DNA of 64,000 nt from Pohlia nutans (taxonomy: Eukaryota > Streptophyta > Bryopsida > Bryales > Mniaceae): assembly GCA_022496805.1 (NCBI GenBank), contig CM040101.1:1242501-1306500 (forward strand). The letters run 5' to 3'. Positions within the stretch are counted from its first letter, which is position 1. Every line of letters starts with the position of its first letter. The notes beneath the pieces are model-generated. The model saw nothing but the letters and a program-made list of their open reading frames with translations, did no database searches and was not told the DNA's origin. This document shows, piece by piece, positions 11,061 to 23,265 of the stretch. The position numbers were made by a program, and so were the translations under genes.

Positions 11061-11559
11061 CACTATTTCATCATCTCGGTCTTTCCCACGACAGAGAAGC
11101 AGCTGTGTCACACCACTACGATTCTGTAACAAAGATAACAGTAAGGTGCAGCAAAGGGGCTTGTCTCAAGGATGTTTCCGAGGAGAGAAAGCAGCATACA
11201 GAAATTCTAATGAATGAAATGAAATACTAGCTCACCACAGGTATTGACCATATCCTGTGACATAGCTCACCTGGAAGAATGATGCAGGCAAGGGGGCCTC
11301 GACCAGTGATGTCAGTGGGGAACACATCAACCGGAGAAGATTAGAACAGAAAACCAGTGCGCTCTTTTGGGAAAAATCTCATGGAGGAGGAAAGCAATGA
11401 CACTTCAATCTGCCTCCAAAATGCTTGCTTAGCATGGCAAATCGTGTGATCCAATTCGTCGCAGACGCACGTCGTTATCACTTGTGGTATACGCCATGGG
11501 ATGATGCTTCAGACCTCGGGCATAGCATGATGTGAGAGTCCTCTCACCCCTCAAGCTCT

Positions 11560-12945
11560 CACATCATGCGATGCTACGAGCTGGAGCATCCCATTCTGCA
11601 AAATGAGAAGGTAATCCGACCTGCTTTTGCCTATCTCGTTAGGACTCGCTCTAGGTCCATCTGGATGAAGAATTTTCCTGTGGAGAGAAACAGATCGTCA
11701 GCTAAGTGCATGCTCTGCAGAAGACAAATTACCTCATCACGACACAACGACAAGAAAGTTTGACGGGCGTCCCGATGAAGAAATCGGTGCCATGATCCAA
11801 GACGATCAGAGTCGGACTGCATGGCCACATCATGGGCAGGTACCTCCTTAAACGTGCCTGCCTCCCGATGGATTACCAGCCTTGGCGCCATCATGCGCAA
11901 TAACTCAAATCCAGCCTAGAGAGATCGCACTATTTTACTATAACAAGAGAACTCCGAAGAATTGGAGTACAAATCAGAGCTGGATGTGGCAACGGATAGG
12001 ACACCCCCCAATAGTGACAGCATTTCCTGACAGATACACCTAACAAGTATCGAGGACACATTCCTAACAAAATGAATCAATGAAAATGAGTTCATGAGCA
12101 GCAATTTCACCATCAATAACCGTCTGTCTAAGAAGAGCCGACTTGAAATTTGAACAACCGAATAGAACAAAACCTTCGTGCATACCTGCAAATAAGATTC
12201 CTGTAAACGGCCCTCTCATCTTCATGACCTACGATGCTGCCCAATAAAGGCCCACGCTTCAAGTGGAACAACAGTTCTGGAAACCTTGACAGGCTTGAAG
12301 GAAACGGCCGCAACCTAGAATTGGCACCATTACTTCCCACGGCAGCTTCATTATTTTGAGTAAGTGATCCAGGGTGCGTTTTCGAGTAAGGAAGTGATCC
12401 AGAACCCAAAGTGGTTGGCCCTCCAACGCAGAGCAGCACTCGACCACTTCCACCAAAACACTTGGATGAGCTCAATGGGAGCTCTGTTGCTGGACCTTGA
12501 ACCAGGGCCAGCACCACCTCAACTTCTGTTCCTAGGCATCGCCCTGAACTTCTTGCCTCACTAGCACCACGTCTATAGGGACGTAGAGCAGAGACAATGC
12601 TGTGAGCTATAGAAAGATGTACATGAATAGGAGCAATATAAACTCTTGTTCCGGATATGAGCATCTGCTTCCAACCTTCCTTGCTGGTTGCTAGCCCTTC
12701 AGAGCCAACATGCCCATTATCAGCTGGTGGTGGAGATGAATGAGGAGCCAATGGAATCTCTGCGAAATTGAAAGGCCCTCTGGGATGCTGTGCATCGAGA
12801 GCATGCGGTGGAGGTCGAGGAGGTTACTGTATACCAGAGGTTCTGGAGGACCTGCATATTGTGAGGGAGTCGAGAAGCTAGGTAAAGGACTTCCGTCCAA
12901 GGAGAGAGGAGACCCCATTTGAATAACCGGTAATGACCTCGCTGT
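11560..12945 (-). pseudogene. Decayed Sec23/Sec24-like COPII coat protein gene
   Basis: The minus strand encodes pieces in the order of the plant Sec23-like proteins. An N-terminal phrase VIQMGSP..STP..GPPEP lies near 12940-12830. After a frame change comes a trunk-domain piece with GTRVYIAPIHVHLSIAHSI, RCLGTEVEVVLALVQGP and VLLCVGGPTTLGSGSLP (about 12690-12390). A helical or gelsolin-type piece follows with FPELLFHLKRGPLLG and GHEDERAVYRNL (12280-12190). After a GTATGC donor and a CTCTAG acceptor, the next exon carries LLRMMAPRLVIHREAGTF and AMQSD, then a frameshift before VLDHGTDFFIG. The zinc-finger region and much of the trunk are missing, and at least two frameshifts break it. The remaining intron argues against retrocopying. 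Family assignment rests on remembered similarity to plant Sec23-like proteins. Confidence 0.72.
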
Positions 12946-13324
12946 CCGCAAGTTCTTGTGAAGCGGATTAGATTTGACCTTCAAATCGCTGCAGACATCC
13001 CCTCTACTCTTGTCGAAGAGACAATAGAAATCCATCATCGTCGCACCAAACCGTGCTTGGATTTGTCTTTAATCTGCTTGGAAGGAGATCAGACGTCGAT
13101 GTCTGACACAGATTCAGAGCGGCAGAATGGCCTGCAGCTGGAAACTATGAGGGAACAGTATGATACCGCTCCGTCCACTGTGAGAGAGTACTGTCTCCAC
13201 CGCAATAGTCTAAAGTTTCACAGGGTTGATGAAGGAGTGAGGCAGGAACCAGGGTTAGGGTTCAGGGTTGAAGGATCTAAACTCTGTATTGATAACCTTA
13301 AAATGACAGCAAGAGTGATTAGCA

Positions 13325-13650
13325 GAAACTTGCCCACAAAAGCACCCTCATTTTAGGTCCATATCTCGAGCTGGGCGAAACATCCGACCTTGCCCTCTAT
13401 GATGAGCTCAGCAGCAGCACTATCATTTCCAATGTGAAGTTTGGCGGTGTTGAGAAGAAGGCTGAGAACCTGGTGCAAACATGAAATGCAAGCATCATTT
13501 CACTGCTTGTTAAAGTGCAGAGACAAACCCCAAGCTTCCGCATTCTATCAAAACAATGAAGACTAAGAGTTGTCAACGATTCCGATTTCATGAGTGAACA
13601 GCAAGTTTGACGCAATAAGGTCACATCATTGCGGCCGACAAACCAACGAA
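13325..13650 (-). repeat. Diverged segmental copy, partner of 10748-11060
   Basis: See the partner at 10748-11060: about 300 bases with shared ordered phrases, on the same strand. The 89-codon minus-strand frame here matches the partner frame only in part (LSLHCF). No function recognised. Confidence 0.55.
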
Positions 13651-13818
13651 AATAACAGTTAATCACTTCACTTTGTTGCGAAGAAATGATGCGAAATTTA
13701 GTTCAAACATGATCATCGAATGACGTATGGGCTACGGGGGTCTAAGTTTCAGCTACTCAATTGATGTTATGAACCTGAAAAATTGTATCAGCAATACCGA
13801 GGAAGAGGTGAAACTCAC

Positions 13819-15697
13819 CTTCTACCCAGTCGAAACCACGAGGCGGTTCGGAACGAACTACATCCGCCATAGTGCGTATAACATCCCCCAAGTCCAGTTT
13901 GCGATATTTGTAGTGCCCAGCAGGATGGCCACACATCTCATCGACAAGTTTTTTTGTCATATCACGATGAAACCTTGTGTTTGCATTTGAGACAAGAATG
14001 CAACAGACATAAATACTCTCGCCAATGGACGCATTCCATTTCATTTTTTTCATCTGCAATGAAAAGAAAATGAGAATCATACACAATGATGCAGAAATCA
14101 GGCCACATCACGAACCTGATGCTTCCCGGAGCTACTCTTAAAGGCCTTCATCAACCCTGCAAGGAAATGTTTCACTTACCTCAGGGATTTCGTCTGCACA
14201 CTTGTGGATCGCATCCAGTTCCATAGGCGTGAGCTCGGAGGTCTTAATCACTTCCTCAGGATGAGGGATAACTTGGTGTCTCGAGCCACAACTCGCAAGG
14301 ACTCTAACTGGTCGGTTATATCATTGTTGATCGGATCTTTGTGACGATGTTTCTTCAATTTTGGATTGGAATCTTCCATCTTCTTCAACATTCTAACCCT
14401 ATTCGTCTCCAGAGAAATGACAAGCTTAAAGAAAGACTCATAATCTGAATTACGAATTTCTGACCGGGAGCATTTCTTTTTCGCCTGAAGCAACACACAG
14501 GCCAGGCCAGTGCACACTTAATTAATCGTAAAGCGAGCACACAATCAGACAATAGTTGGCTGTCATCATAGGATACTGAGAAGATAGATGTCTTACTTTA
14601 TTTCAATTTATTGACACAAATGGGGTCATTGCAGTGATAGATGTCTTACCACTAGCATGAGCAGAAGGCCGATATATTGTCCAACTTTTGTCTCCTTGAA
14701 AGCATTGAAGAGGTCTCTCATCTCCACCATGATGGAAAAAGTCTTATTTCTGTCATCAAGGTCTTTCTTGTATGCATCCCGCTGCAGTCGAATTGAGTTG
14801 CATTCACCCTCAAGTGCATCAAGCTTCTGTTGAAGTGACTTCTGTTCATTCTGAACTGTACCATGACTCTTTCTAAGTCGTTTGATTTCTGACTGAGCTG
14901 CAGAAAATTTCCGTTCAGTTGCAGCAAGCTCGTTCTGAGCTGCATCACGCTCCTGTTGAAGAGATTTGTTTGCTTTCTCAAGTATATTAATTTTTTTGTA
15001 AGCTGCAATAGATAGGACAAAACAAGTTTTCTTCATATAAAGTCTCGAAGATCAAAGCCATACATACAAATGCCATTAAATACCAAATGCACATAATAGT
15101 CACCAAACGAAGAGTTGAACATAAACAACCGTTACCAACAGAGCCACCATAAAATATTGTCAATTGATTTGGTTACTAGTTAATGGTTTTTGGTTTTTGG
15201 TTACTTGTTACTTGTTACTTGTGATGTGGTTATAGAGTCTACCTTCGAAAAGGGGCATTAAACGTAGCACACGCTATTTAGGTCCTGGTGGCCTATTTAG
15301 TAGCACTTCCCCAACAGACTCTTCATTCACGACGGCTACGGGCCGGAGTATCTCTCACATCTCTAAACATGCTAAAACATGGAGGAACAAAGGCTTTTCT
15401 GAATGACATCACGCCACATTCGAGTTTAGACGATCTAACACTCTAGCATGATTCCTTCAGAGTTCCTGTCATGTGAAAGACTACCGAAATAATATTTACA
15501 CATCGTCTAGCTTAGTTCTAATGGAAAATGGCAGAAGGCAAACCTTGACCTAGCGGTTCAACTGCATACACCGTCGGCTCAGACAGCTTGGTGTACTTCT
15601 CGGGTTGGAAGACGCGTTTATTGTCCGAGAGATCTTCCGCGAATCCAAACGACGGTGTGTACATGTTTTCGAGATCACAACTACCGGAGCTCTCCAT
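13819..15697 (-). CDS. Multi-exon coiled-coil protein, unrecognised, one frameshift
   Basis: I join four exons: 15697 to about 15548 (start ATG 15697-15695, first residues MESSGSCDLENMYTPSFGF), 15002-14650, 14484-14180 and 14053-13819. Splice sites are canonical (TATTGCAG acceptor, GTAAGA and GTAAGT donors) and phases match (1, 0, 0). Exon 2 is a heptad-like coiled coil of about 100 residues rich in E, Q, K, R and L (ILEKANKSLQQERDAAQNEL and onward). Exon 3 is basic, then at about 14290 its frame must shift by one base to reach the part reading TSELTPMELDAIHKCADEIPE minus its last residue; its length, 305, is one short of a multiple of three. Exon 4 reads KWNASIGESIYVCCILVSNA and onward. The remaining 3' exons are not found. 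No family recognised. It may be a pseudogene or carry an assembly error. Confidence 0.55.
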
Positions 15698-16570
15698 GGA
15701 GAAACCTGAAGTTCTACAGGGACAATACAGAGAAATGCCTCGCCACTAAAACGGCAAAAAATCAACAATCAAGGGGAATTTTTTCTAGCTCATGAGGGAT
15801 AGAGGCCCAATCAATCATCAACACTAATTTCGATCAAAACCATAATCTTTTCCTCTTCTCTCTCTCTCTTGTGTTTCTGTGCAACCACCACACTCTCTGA
15901 CCCCACTACTTATTGACTAACCACACTAACATCCACATTTTTATACTTCTACGCACCCATCCACATGAAATCAGACCTCTCCGACCTGCACAATCGACCA
16001 AAACCCCACTATCGATCCTAAACCTAGATATTTGAAACACACATTCTGCCTCGTCTCTGCACCAAATTTGACGCGGAAGAGTGGAACACAGAGCTCTGCC
16101 GCAGCTTCGACTGTAAGATTGGCCGTCACCGCCTCTCTTGCTTCCCTCCCTTCGCCATTGCTGCGTCGTTCTGGAACCACTCCAATCACATTCTTAGTCA
16201 ACGTCTGCCAGCATCTACGAATTGTGTTTATTTCAACGTCTGCCAGCATCTACGCACGGCTACCAAAAAGGAGTAACGGAATTCAAGGTATCCTTGTAGG
16301 TAGAAGATTTCTTTCATTTTTATTTTTTTGGCACACAAGGGGAATAAACCCCAAGACAAATCCCACAGGTACATAACGTTCTTCAGCCCTTGTTAGACCA
16401 CACCCTTTCTACAGTGCCGCTACAGTGTAAAGTACTACTAAAATAATTCAACTCTCCAACCCTCGTTGCTTGGCCCAGCTGAAGTTATTGTAGATCCTCT
16501 AAGATGCTTGTGATTCTAAGGTACTGTAGATGCAGATTCTTCGGATGCCACAAGTGCGATAGTGGCCTGC
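15698..16570. other. Upstream region of the coiled-coil gene
   Basis: A CT-rich tract (TCTTCTCTCTCTCTCTTG near 15853) would read as a GA-rich leader on the minus strand, fitting a promoter or 5' leader for the gene starting at 15697. Overlapping open frames at 15971-16376 on both strands have no recognisable motif and are not called. Confidence 0.35.
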
Positions 16571-16574
16571 TTAA

Positions 16575-17153
16575 CCCCTAAACGTACCAGGGTATCCCTA
16601 GAATTGACAATTTGAGAAAAATCATCATAAAGTACTATTTAGAAGAATATTTTGGAATTTATATACAAATGAAAGTTCTAGATTTTGAATTTTAGATTCC
16701 ATCCGTACGGTTCAATTCACCAATACTATCACCAATATTTAATTATAAAATTTGAAAGTTAAAATTAAAAATTCCTTCTAAATGTGATTACAAACAAAAT
16801 TTTAATATTTTTTGAGTAAATTTTGTTGGAATGGATTTGAAATGAGATACTCTTAACGTGGTGATTTTTTGAAATTTTTGTGTTCCTTAAATCTATGACC
16901 TCATTTTTGCAAGGCCACTTTTGAACTACAGTCAATGCAATTTTGGCTTGGTCAACAACTTGCCATACTTCTACATTTGTAATTTTAGAAAAATATGTAC
17001 TCTAGAATCATCAAATCCAACCATTGGGTAGGACAACAACTTGGTGAAGTATCTCCAAAAAATTGGATGACTCTCATCCAAGCATTGATGAGAACGTAGG
17101 GTGAGTTTGAATCTGTTAGTCGTCCAGAAACTGGACGCTGTGACGTTTAGGGG
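16575..17153. mobile_element. TTAA-flanked element, family B, copy 2 (579 bp)
   Basis: TTAA at 16571-16574 and 17154-17157. Left end CCCCTAAACGTACC, right end GTGACGTTTAGGGG. Length and interior match 1484-2065. The right TTAA is shared with the next element. Confidence 0.82.
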
Positions 17154-17157
17154 TTAA

Positions 17158-18053
17158 CCCCTAAAGGACCAGGTGGACACATTGTGTCTAAGAATAATTT
17201 CATTACTTTAGTAACTTATTTGGATTCCATAATTTTCATTCAATGTTAACTAGAGAATTGTAAATGTCCGTTACGAGAACACAAAAATCCTTCAAGATTT
17301 GCAATTACGTTGATCGATCCACCGGGAAAAAACTAAAATGTCAACGCAGGTGAACTTAGGACATGGTAGTTAGGGAGGTTGATGACCTGGAGGGCGTTTT
17401 TACACTAGGGCGTCAGATTTGTCAAAAACAAAAGTGTACGATATATAAAACATTTGCCACTACTGCATCATTAACACTATATAATAATTACGGAAAATGT
17501 TTAAATATATTTTAAATGGAATCTTTTTCAGAATATTTGGAATATTTTCTACATATTTTATATTATTTTGGAATATTTTGGAATATTCCAAAAATAATTT
17601 TGCAATGTATCAATTAATAACGATGACAAACACCGGCTCAACGAGTCACCAACAAGTCATTTCACCCAAACATAAATCTTTTAGAATCAATCATTGTTGT
17701 TGTATTTAGTTTTAGAACACCATTTTTTGTGAGCACCTAGATACAATACATCTTTGTATGCTCCTGAAATTTCAAATGCTAATCGTTGTTCTAGAATTTA
17801 TGAGAATGTTTGCAGTGAATGACCTGTTGATTTGCTCAAAAATTTCAAAAACAACTCATGATCAAACGTTATAATCATGTAATATATACGGTAGATTGTT
17901 CTGAAAATTGATATATAGTCTCACGACTAAGTCCTCTTTGAACTTCAGCGGTGAAGTTTTCTACATGAACACCAATTAAGAGATACAATTGCGTTCTTGA
18001 AAGCATCACGAGAAAGTGATAAAATTTTAGGGATGAGCATGGTCCTTCAGGGG
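17158..18053. mobile_element. TTAA-flanked element, family E, copy 1 (896 bp)
   Basis: TTAA at 17154-17157 and 18054-18057. Left end CCCCTAAAGGACCAGG, right end ATGGTCCTTCAGGGG. A close copy of similar length is at 29944-30855. Contains several palindromic GGAATATTCC-type phrases near 17570-17590. No transposase-like frame. Confidence 0.83.
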
Positions 18054-18057
18054 TTAA

Positions 18058-18506
18058 GAACGTTATGTAGCACTAAGGTGGATCATTCGGAATAGACTTT
18101 GACCGTGTGGAGATTTGAACACTTGACCTCACCGGTGTTGAGAAGCACCTCTAACACTCTCCAAGGGTAGTTTAGGGTCATTTCGAACCATGTAGGTAGA
18201 AGATTTTCAAAGTAGATGTCATTGTGTCAATAACTTACTTCTACAGCGCTTCCCATGTTGTTAAAGAATGAAATGTAACTTTATTTCACCCAAAAAGAAG
18301 AGTTTCTGCAATCCCGAAGGACCGGCATGAATGAAGTGTATGTTGAGCATAGGGATGCTAATCTACGTCACCGGGACCTAAACTAGATCGCACTATACTT
18401 AATGCCCCTTTTCAAAGATGGACCCTATATTGTACAACCACAATAGGTAGAACTGCACTTCGTGGAGAATGGACATGCCTTTTCCTAAGGGCAAGAAACT
18501 TTTTGG
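18058..18506. other. Unassigned intergenic sequence
   Basis: No supported gene or repeat seen. The minus-strand frame at 18399-18623 runs into a MITE and is not called. Confidence 0.45.
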
Positions 18507-18514
18507 GTATCTAT

Positions 18515-18809
18515 CACAGGGGGGGCACTTAGAGTTATTTTCTGTATACACGTGCGTTAACCATGTATTTATTTGGGGGCTATGAATATAAAGGAATATT
18601 CCACAATTTACTGGAATATTCATCGTATATTCTTTAAAATATCCTATAAATTAAAAAAATGCACCCTATTTTATTTATAAAACCGAATATTGCATTTAAG
18701 GACCCCTATATTATTTCTATAGAGTTTCAAATATTTTCCTCGAAAGAATAAACATGACCCTATTTTTTAACTCACGTTGTTTTAACCTTTTCGCTTAGTG
18801 CCCCCCGGG
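18515..18809. mobile_element. hAT-like MITE with GGGGGGCACT ends, copy 1
   Basis: Left end CACAGGGGGGGCACT, right end AGTGCCCCCCGGG, flanked by the 8-bp duplication GTATCTAT (18507-18514 and 18810-18817). A second copy at 33302-33984 has the same ends and an 8-bp duplication. Confidence 0.82.
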
Positions 18810-18832
18810 GTATCTATACAACGAGGTCCTAA

Positions 18833-19304
18833 GGGCCGCTTTTCACCAAGGGGACAAGCCGATTGTTTGTGTCAGGGGATCGAAATCCTCACTTGTGATT
18901 GGTCAAAACGCTGAAATCGGCCCCAACCCCTTTACACCAAGAGGACGGGCCAATTTTTTGGAAAAAAATTTTTATTCAGAAAAGACATGATTTGATATTG
19001 TCCGAGCTTAGTGAATTGGGTGCACCGGGAGTAGAAGGCCGATTAATGCCTGGGGGCCAATGTCAAATTTGAATAAATATTTATTTTTTATTTTTTTATT
19101 ATTTTTTATTATTGCTTTTTCTTTTCTTTTTCAGCAAAGCGGCTCCATTGGATTGTGTGGAAATCTGAAATCGGCCTGACTTCTTGGCCTCGAGGCCTTT
19201 AAACATAGGAGAATTGGCCTCGGTTATAAACTTGTTTTAATGAGTAGTTGAGGACGGGCCGGAATTTGGTGCAATCGGCCCGTCCTCTTGGTGTAAAGCA
19301 GCCC
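18833..19304. mobile_element. Tourist/PIF-Harbinger-like MITE, 472 bp, diverged copy
   Basis: Left end GGGCCGCTTTTCACCAAG, right end CTTGGTGTAAAGCAGCCC. TAA precedes the left end (18830-18832) and GAA follows the right. Shares the GGGCCGCTT terminus with 32486-32847 and 60968-61309. The inverted phrase ACACCAAGAGGACGGGCC also occurs internally near 18935. Confidence 0.7.
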
Positions 19305-20057
19305 GAAGACCTAAAAATCTAGGTAGCCTTGTTTTGATAGGCTTCCAAACTAAATAAACAAAAAGTTGAAATTATGATGTACCATTTTTTACCATCCTCA
19401 AAACGAGGTAGTTAACAAAATGCATGACCCAATTTGACAAGATGTTCAATGGGGGTACGAGGGAAAATAAGAGATTTTGGCCAAATTGGATTATGTCTTC
19501 AACTCTAATACAATTGAAAGAGTTCATGTTGGGCCTCAGTGAGTTGAACAAAATCTCTCTTCATCTGAAATTTAGGCCCCAATTGTCTTTGTGCGCATTC
19601 AGTGCCGAAACAATGGCTCTAAAAGCTAACGGTAATTCAATATACTAAACATTGTTGTATTTGTGCATATTAAATAAAATCCATTGTAAAGATATGCAAT
19701 TAACATTGAACATCAAAGCCGTTGATATAATTTTGTATTATTAGTAATGATTTTGCACTAAAACCATGGAGGCTTAAATTTGAGATGTTGAGGTGCCCAT
19801 TGAATCTTATTGGCTTAGGTTGTTTTGCAAGCCCACCTAAAGTGTTGAATCTGATTTTAGCATTGAGGTGATTGACTTTGAAAAATTCTCCTAAGTAGAG
19901 TTTTGATCATATGGACATAATTCAAGTTGCATTAGAAAGAAAACTTTCTTTTCTATGACAAAATATTTTATATTTTGAAAAAAAGTTATTTTTTTGGATC
20001 TAGGCAATCCATAAAAATGGACAGCGACCAAAAAATGGTGGCTCATGAGCTTAGAGG
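19305..20057. mobile_element. Family C TTAA element, left end truncated
   Basis: Collinear with 7221-7996 from AGGTAGCCTTGTTTTGAT to the right end GAGCTTAGAGG, followed by TTAA (20058-20061). The left part is missing where the MITE at 18833-19304 ends. It keeps a single TTAA (19412-19415) in GGTAGTTAACAAAATGC, a second empty site for the insertion in 21185-23583. Confidence 0.75.
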
Positions 20058-20061
20058 TTAA

Positions 20062-20499
20062 CAAATATAAAAATATGTTTAATTATGAGTATACATGTAA
20101 ATATAATAATACACTAAAAATTAATAATGAATTTTAAAAAGAAGTGTATGAAAACTTTTTTTACCATAAAATATTTTTAGCCATTTTAGCCTAAATGGCC
20201 AAAACCATTTACAACTATGTTTATAAAAGTTAAATCATTTTAAAAACTTCAAATAATATTACATTATATAACAATGAAAAATAAATAAATCAATCAAAGA
20301 ATCAAATAATTTCCTTGATTCATTGAAATGTAATAAATGACCACTAGATTTGACACTAATAAAAGACATCATAATAGTTTTTCAACAAAAAACTTGATAA
20401 AATATAAGTTCTCAAAATTTATGGATTATAAGGACTTCTGTGTCTATTTGAAGTCAAAATCATGATAAATGAAAAATCACTCTTCCTATAACAGCTACC
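20062..20499. other. AT-rich sequence without recognisable features
   Basis: Strongly AT-rich; no gene or structured repeat seen. Confidence 0.5.
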
Positions 20500-20797
20500 C
20501 ATTAGAAAAAAATTAAGGCCTCCAAAAGGCTGCTAACTCAGCCAAACTGCCAACCAGAAATAATAATATAATAATAAAAATAAAAATAAACATAAACATA
20601 AAATTTATAAAAATTTATTTAAAAAATCCAGTCTGACGTGGCCGAACTGGTGCCACGTCAGATTTTTAAAAATATTTTTTGTAAAAAGATTTTTTATTTT
20701 TTTATTTTTTTATTTTTAATTATTATTATATTATTATTTTTGCATGGCAGTTTGGCTGAGTTAGCAGCCTTTTGGAGGCCTGAAATTTTTTCTAATG
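20500..20797. mobile_element. CATTAG-family inverted-repeat MITE, copy 2
   Basis: Ends CATTAGAAAAAAATTAAGGC and TTTTTTCTAATG. The arms GGCTGCTAACTCAGCCAAAC and its complement near 20749-20770 pair well. A central CTGACGTGG/CCACGTCAG palindrome resembles that of copy 1. Confidence 0.82.
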
Positions 20798-20800
20798 ACA

Positions 20801-21180
20801 CATGTACTTATAAGACATGTTGGGCTGCACAAATCAATATAAAAACTATTTTTCAGAATTGGATATCAAACATTGTTCAAACAACATGGATAATTCGAAG
20901 TTGAATACCCCCTTTTAGAAACTTCTGCATAGATCTACTTTGTAAAAGTCAATTTTAAAAACATCATAAAAATAAAATAAAATAATTAGCAATTATAGAG
21001 GTAACAATGAAATAGGGTTGACTATACTACTAATGTAAATTATATATGTATTTAAAAGTATTATAATGTTATTAAAAAAACAAGACAAAATGTGTAATCT
21101 AATAGGGAACACATGATATACGTTTGAAAAAATATTTTATATTTTATTGGAAACTATGTCCTACCATATAGAAAATGTTC
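20801..21180. other. AT-rich sequence without recognisable features
   Basis: No gene, structured repeat or regulatory signal that I can support. Confidence 0.45.
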
Positions 21181-21560
21181 TTAACCCCTAAGCTCCCAAG
21201 AGACCATTTCTTGGTCGCTGTCCATTTTCCCGAGCCACCCAGGCCCAAAAAAATGACTTATTTCAAAATAAAAAAACATGATGTCATAGGTAAATGAGTC
21301 TTCTTTCCAACGCAATTGGAATTATGTCCATACCATCAAAAATCCATTTAGGGGAATTTTTCAAAGTGAAACACCTCAATGTTGAAATATGCTTCAACAC
21401 TTCTAGTAGGCTTGCCAAAAAATCTAAGCCAATGAGATTCATTAGGCACTTCAAAAGAACTTTTCTCCAGCTCATGTCGGTTGCATGCCATGAGTTGTGG
21501 GCTCCTCTAATTGGACAAGAGTTGAAGGGATAATCCAATTTGGCCAAAATCTCTTCGTTT

Positions 21561-21951
21561 CATTAGAGGTAATCTGAGGCCTCTAGAAGGCCGCAAGGTT
21601 CTCATGCACAAAAATTAGTAAAATAAAATAAATTAAATTAAAATCGAAAAAATAAAATTAAAAAATATTAAAAAATACAAAAATTATAAAATGTAACGCG
21701 GATTTGATGTGGTCGCCTCTCGGCAACGTCAGACTAGATATTATTTTTTAATAAAATTTTAATTATAATTTTTTTTAATTAATTGATAAATATATTTTAA
21801 ACATTTTTCAATACTTTTTTAATAATAATATCTTTTAAAATTTTAATTTTTGTCTAAAATATTTTTTATTAAAATAAAAATTTCAATAAAAAATTAGATT
21901 CTGGCACGAGTTTTGAAACGGCCCTTTAGAAATTTCAGATCTCTTCTAATG
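21561..21951. mobile_element. CATTAG-family MITE nested in a family C element
   Basis: Begins CATTAGAGGTAATCTGAGGC and ends TCTTCTAATG. The 9 bases on each side (TCTTCGTTT and CCTTCGTAC) agree at six positions including TTCGT, a weak hint of a 9-bp Mutator-type duplication. Confidence 0.7.
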
Positions 21952-22008
21952 CCTTCGTACCCCCACCCATTACAAGGTCTTCTCAAATTGAGTCATGCAT
22001 CTTGTTAA

Positions 22009-23265
22009 CCCTTAAACCTTTAACGTCCCGATTCAACACTGATCATGAAGATGCGTTATAAAATGTTTGATGAATAACAAAAATGGAGTTGATGTACAAA
22101 ACTAAGTTGTAAATGTCAATGTGAAGATCACATCTGTACAGTTGGATTTATCATATTTTTTATTAATAAATTGTAATTAAATTTTCAAGATTTTCTTTTG
22201 AAATTCAATTAAAAATCCCAAATTAATAAAAAATAATTAAAAATTGTTGTAATGAATTTGGAATAACATGCAATACGAGCTGGTAGGATTTACATTATTT
22301 GATTCTACTTATTTTGGAAAATCATGTTTAAGGTCTCATTTTTTGAACTAAGAATCAAACTTGACATAAACCAATTCTGTTATTTTTTAAAAAACCACAA
22401 TATTTTATTTTGAAGATCCATACCGTACAAATGATAGTCAACTAGCACAAGAACCAAGAGAAATTTGGATGGATGAAAATTGTTCATGTATGTAGTCAAA
22501 AGAATAATCTGAATTTGTTCATCGTCCACAATGGGGACGTAGACGCGTCAAAGGGTTAAACGTCATTGCAGCCACATACTGGCAGTATCACAAAGTAGAT
22601 GAAGGATTTTTCATCCAATTCTTTTCGTGAAGGCTCTTCATTGCTCATGCCACCTCTTCAAGTTAAATTGAGGTCATTTAAGCTATTTTAGGATTTTACA
22701 TGGGGTCCCAACCACAAAAAGAGTAGTAAAAACGGTTCACCATGTAGTGTATTTTGGATTTTTTTGTATTTTCTTCTTAAACTAAATTTAGACCATAAAA
22801 ATGAGTTCTATTGCATTTGAGCTGAACTAACAAAATGAAGCTTACCAAATCTAGTTTCTACTCCGTCTTGAATTTTTGAAAAACTCTGAAAATTGAGTGT
22901 TTTATTGGAGTTAGAAGTCAGTCGGTGGGTATTACCATGGTGTAGGGAATTATTCTAAATTTAGATACACGGATGATTTTCATTTACTGTACTATTCTTC
23001 ATTGTAATTTACACCTTGGGTAAAAATATGGGAAGTTTTGAGTATATTTTGTAAATGATATGAATTTTCTTTACAATCACTTCAAAACATCATTGATAGT
23101 AATTTCAAATTTTCACCAAAATTTATGAAAAGTTCATGATTTGTAGGAGACACATGGCTTCACCTACTAAAAATATGAAGTTGATTTTTTATCTTATTTA
23201 TAGTGCCAAAGTTGAGTGTGACAAGTACAACAAGATTCCATGGTCATGAGCCCGACGTATAGGGG
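22009..23265. mobile_element. TTAA element inserted in family C, with demonstrable TTAA duplication
   Basis: Flanked by TTAA at 22005-22008 and 23266-23269. Host sequence reads GCATCTTG|TTAA on the left and TTAA|CTACCTCATC on the right; the uninterrupted copies at 7536 and 19412 read this with one TTAA. The left end is CCCTTAAA (continuing after the inner insertion as ACGTCATTGCAG) and the right end CCGACGTATAGGGG. No transposase frame. Confidence 0.83.
22016..22555. mobile_element. Innermost TTAA element, B-like, 540 bp
   Basis: TTAA at 22012-22015 and 22556-22559. Left end ACCTTTAACGTCCC, right end GACGCGTCAAAGGG. The interior resembles family B (GCGTTATAAAATG, CAGTTGGATTTAT, CATCGTCCAC). 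It appears to have inserted into the TTAA within the terminal CCCTTAAACG of the surrounding element. Confidence 0.65.

Noticed and set aside
12364..13356. Plus-strand frames over the Sec23-like remnant
   Set aside because: The minus strand carries recognisable Sec23-like phrases; the plus frames have none.
16032..16376. 114-codon frame with a transit-peptide-like composition
   Set aside because: A minus-strand frame of equal quality overlaps it and no domain follows.
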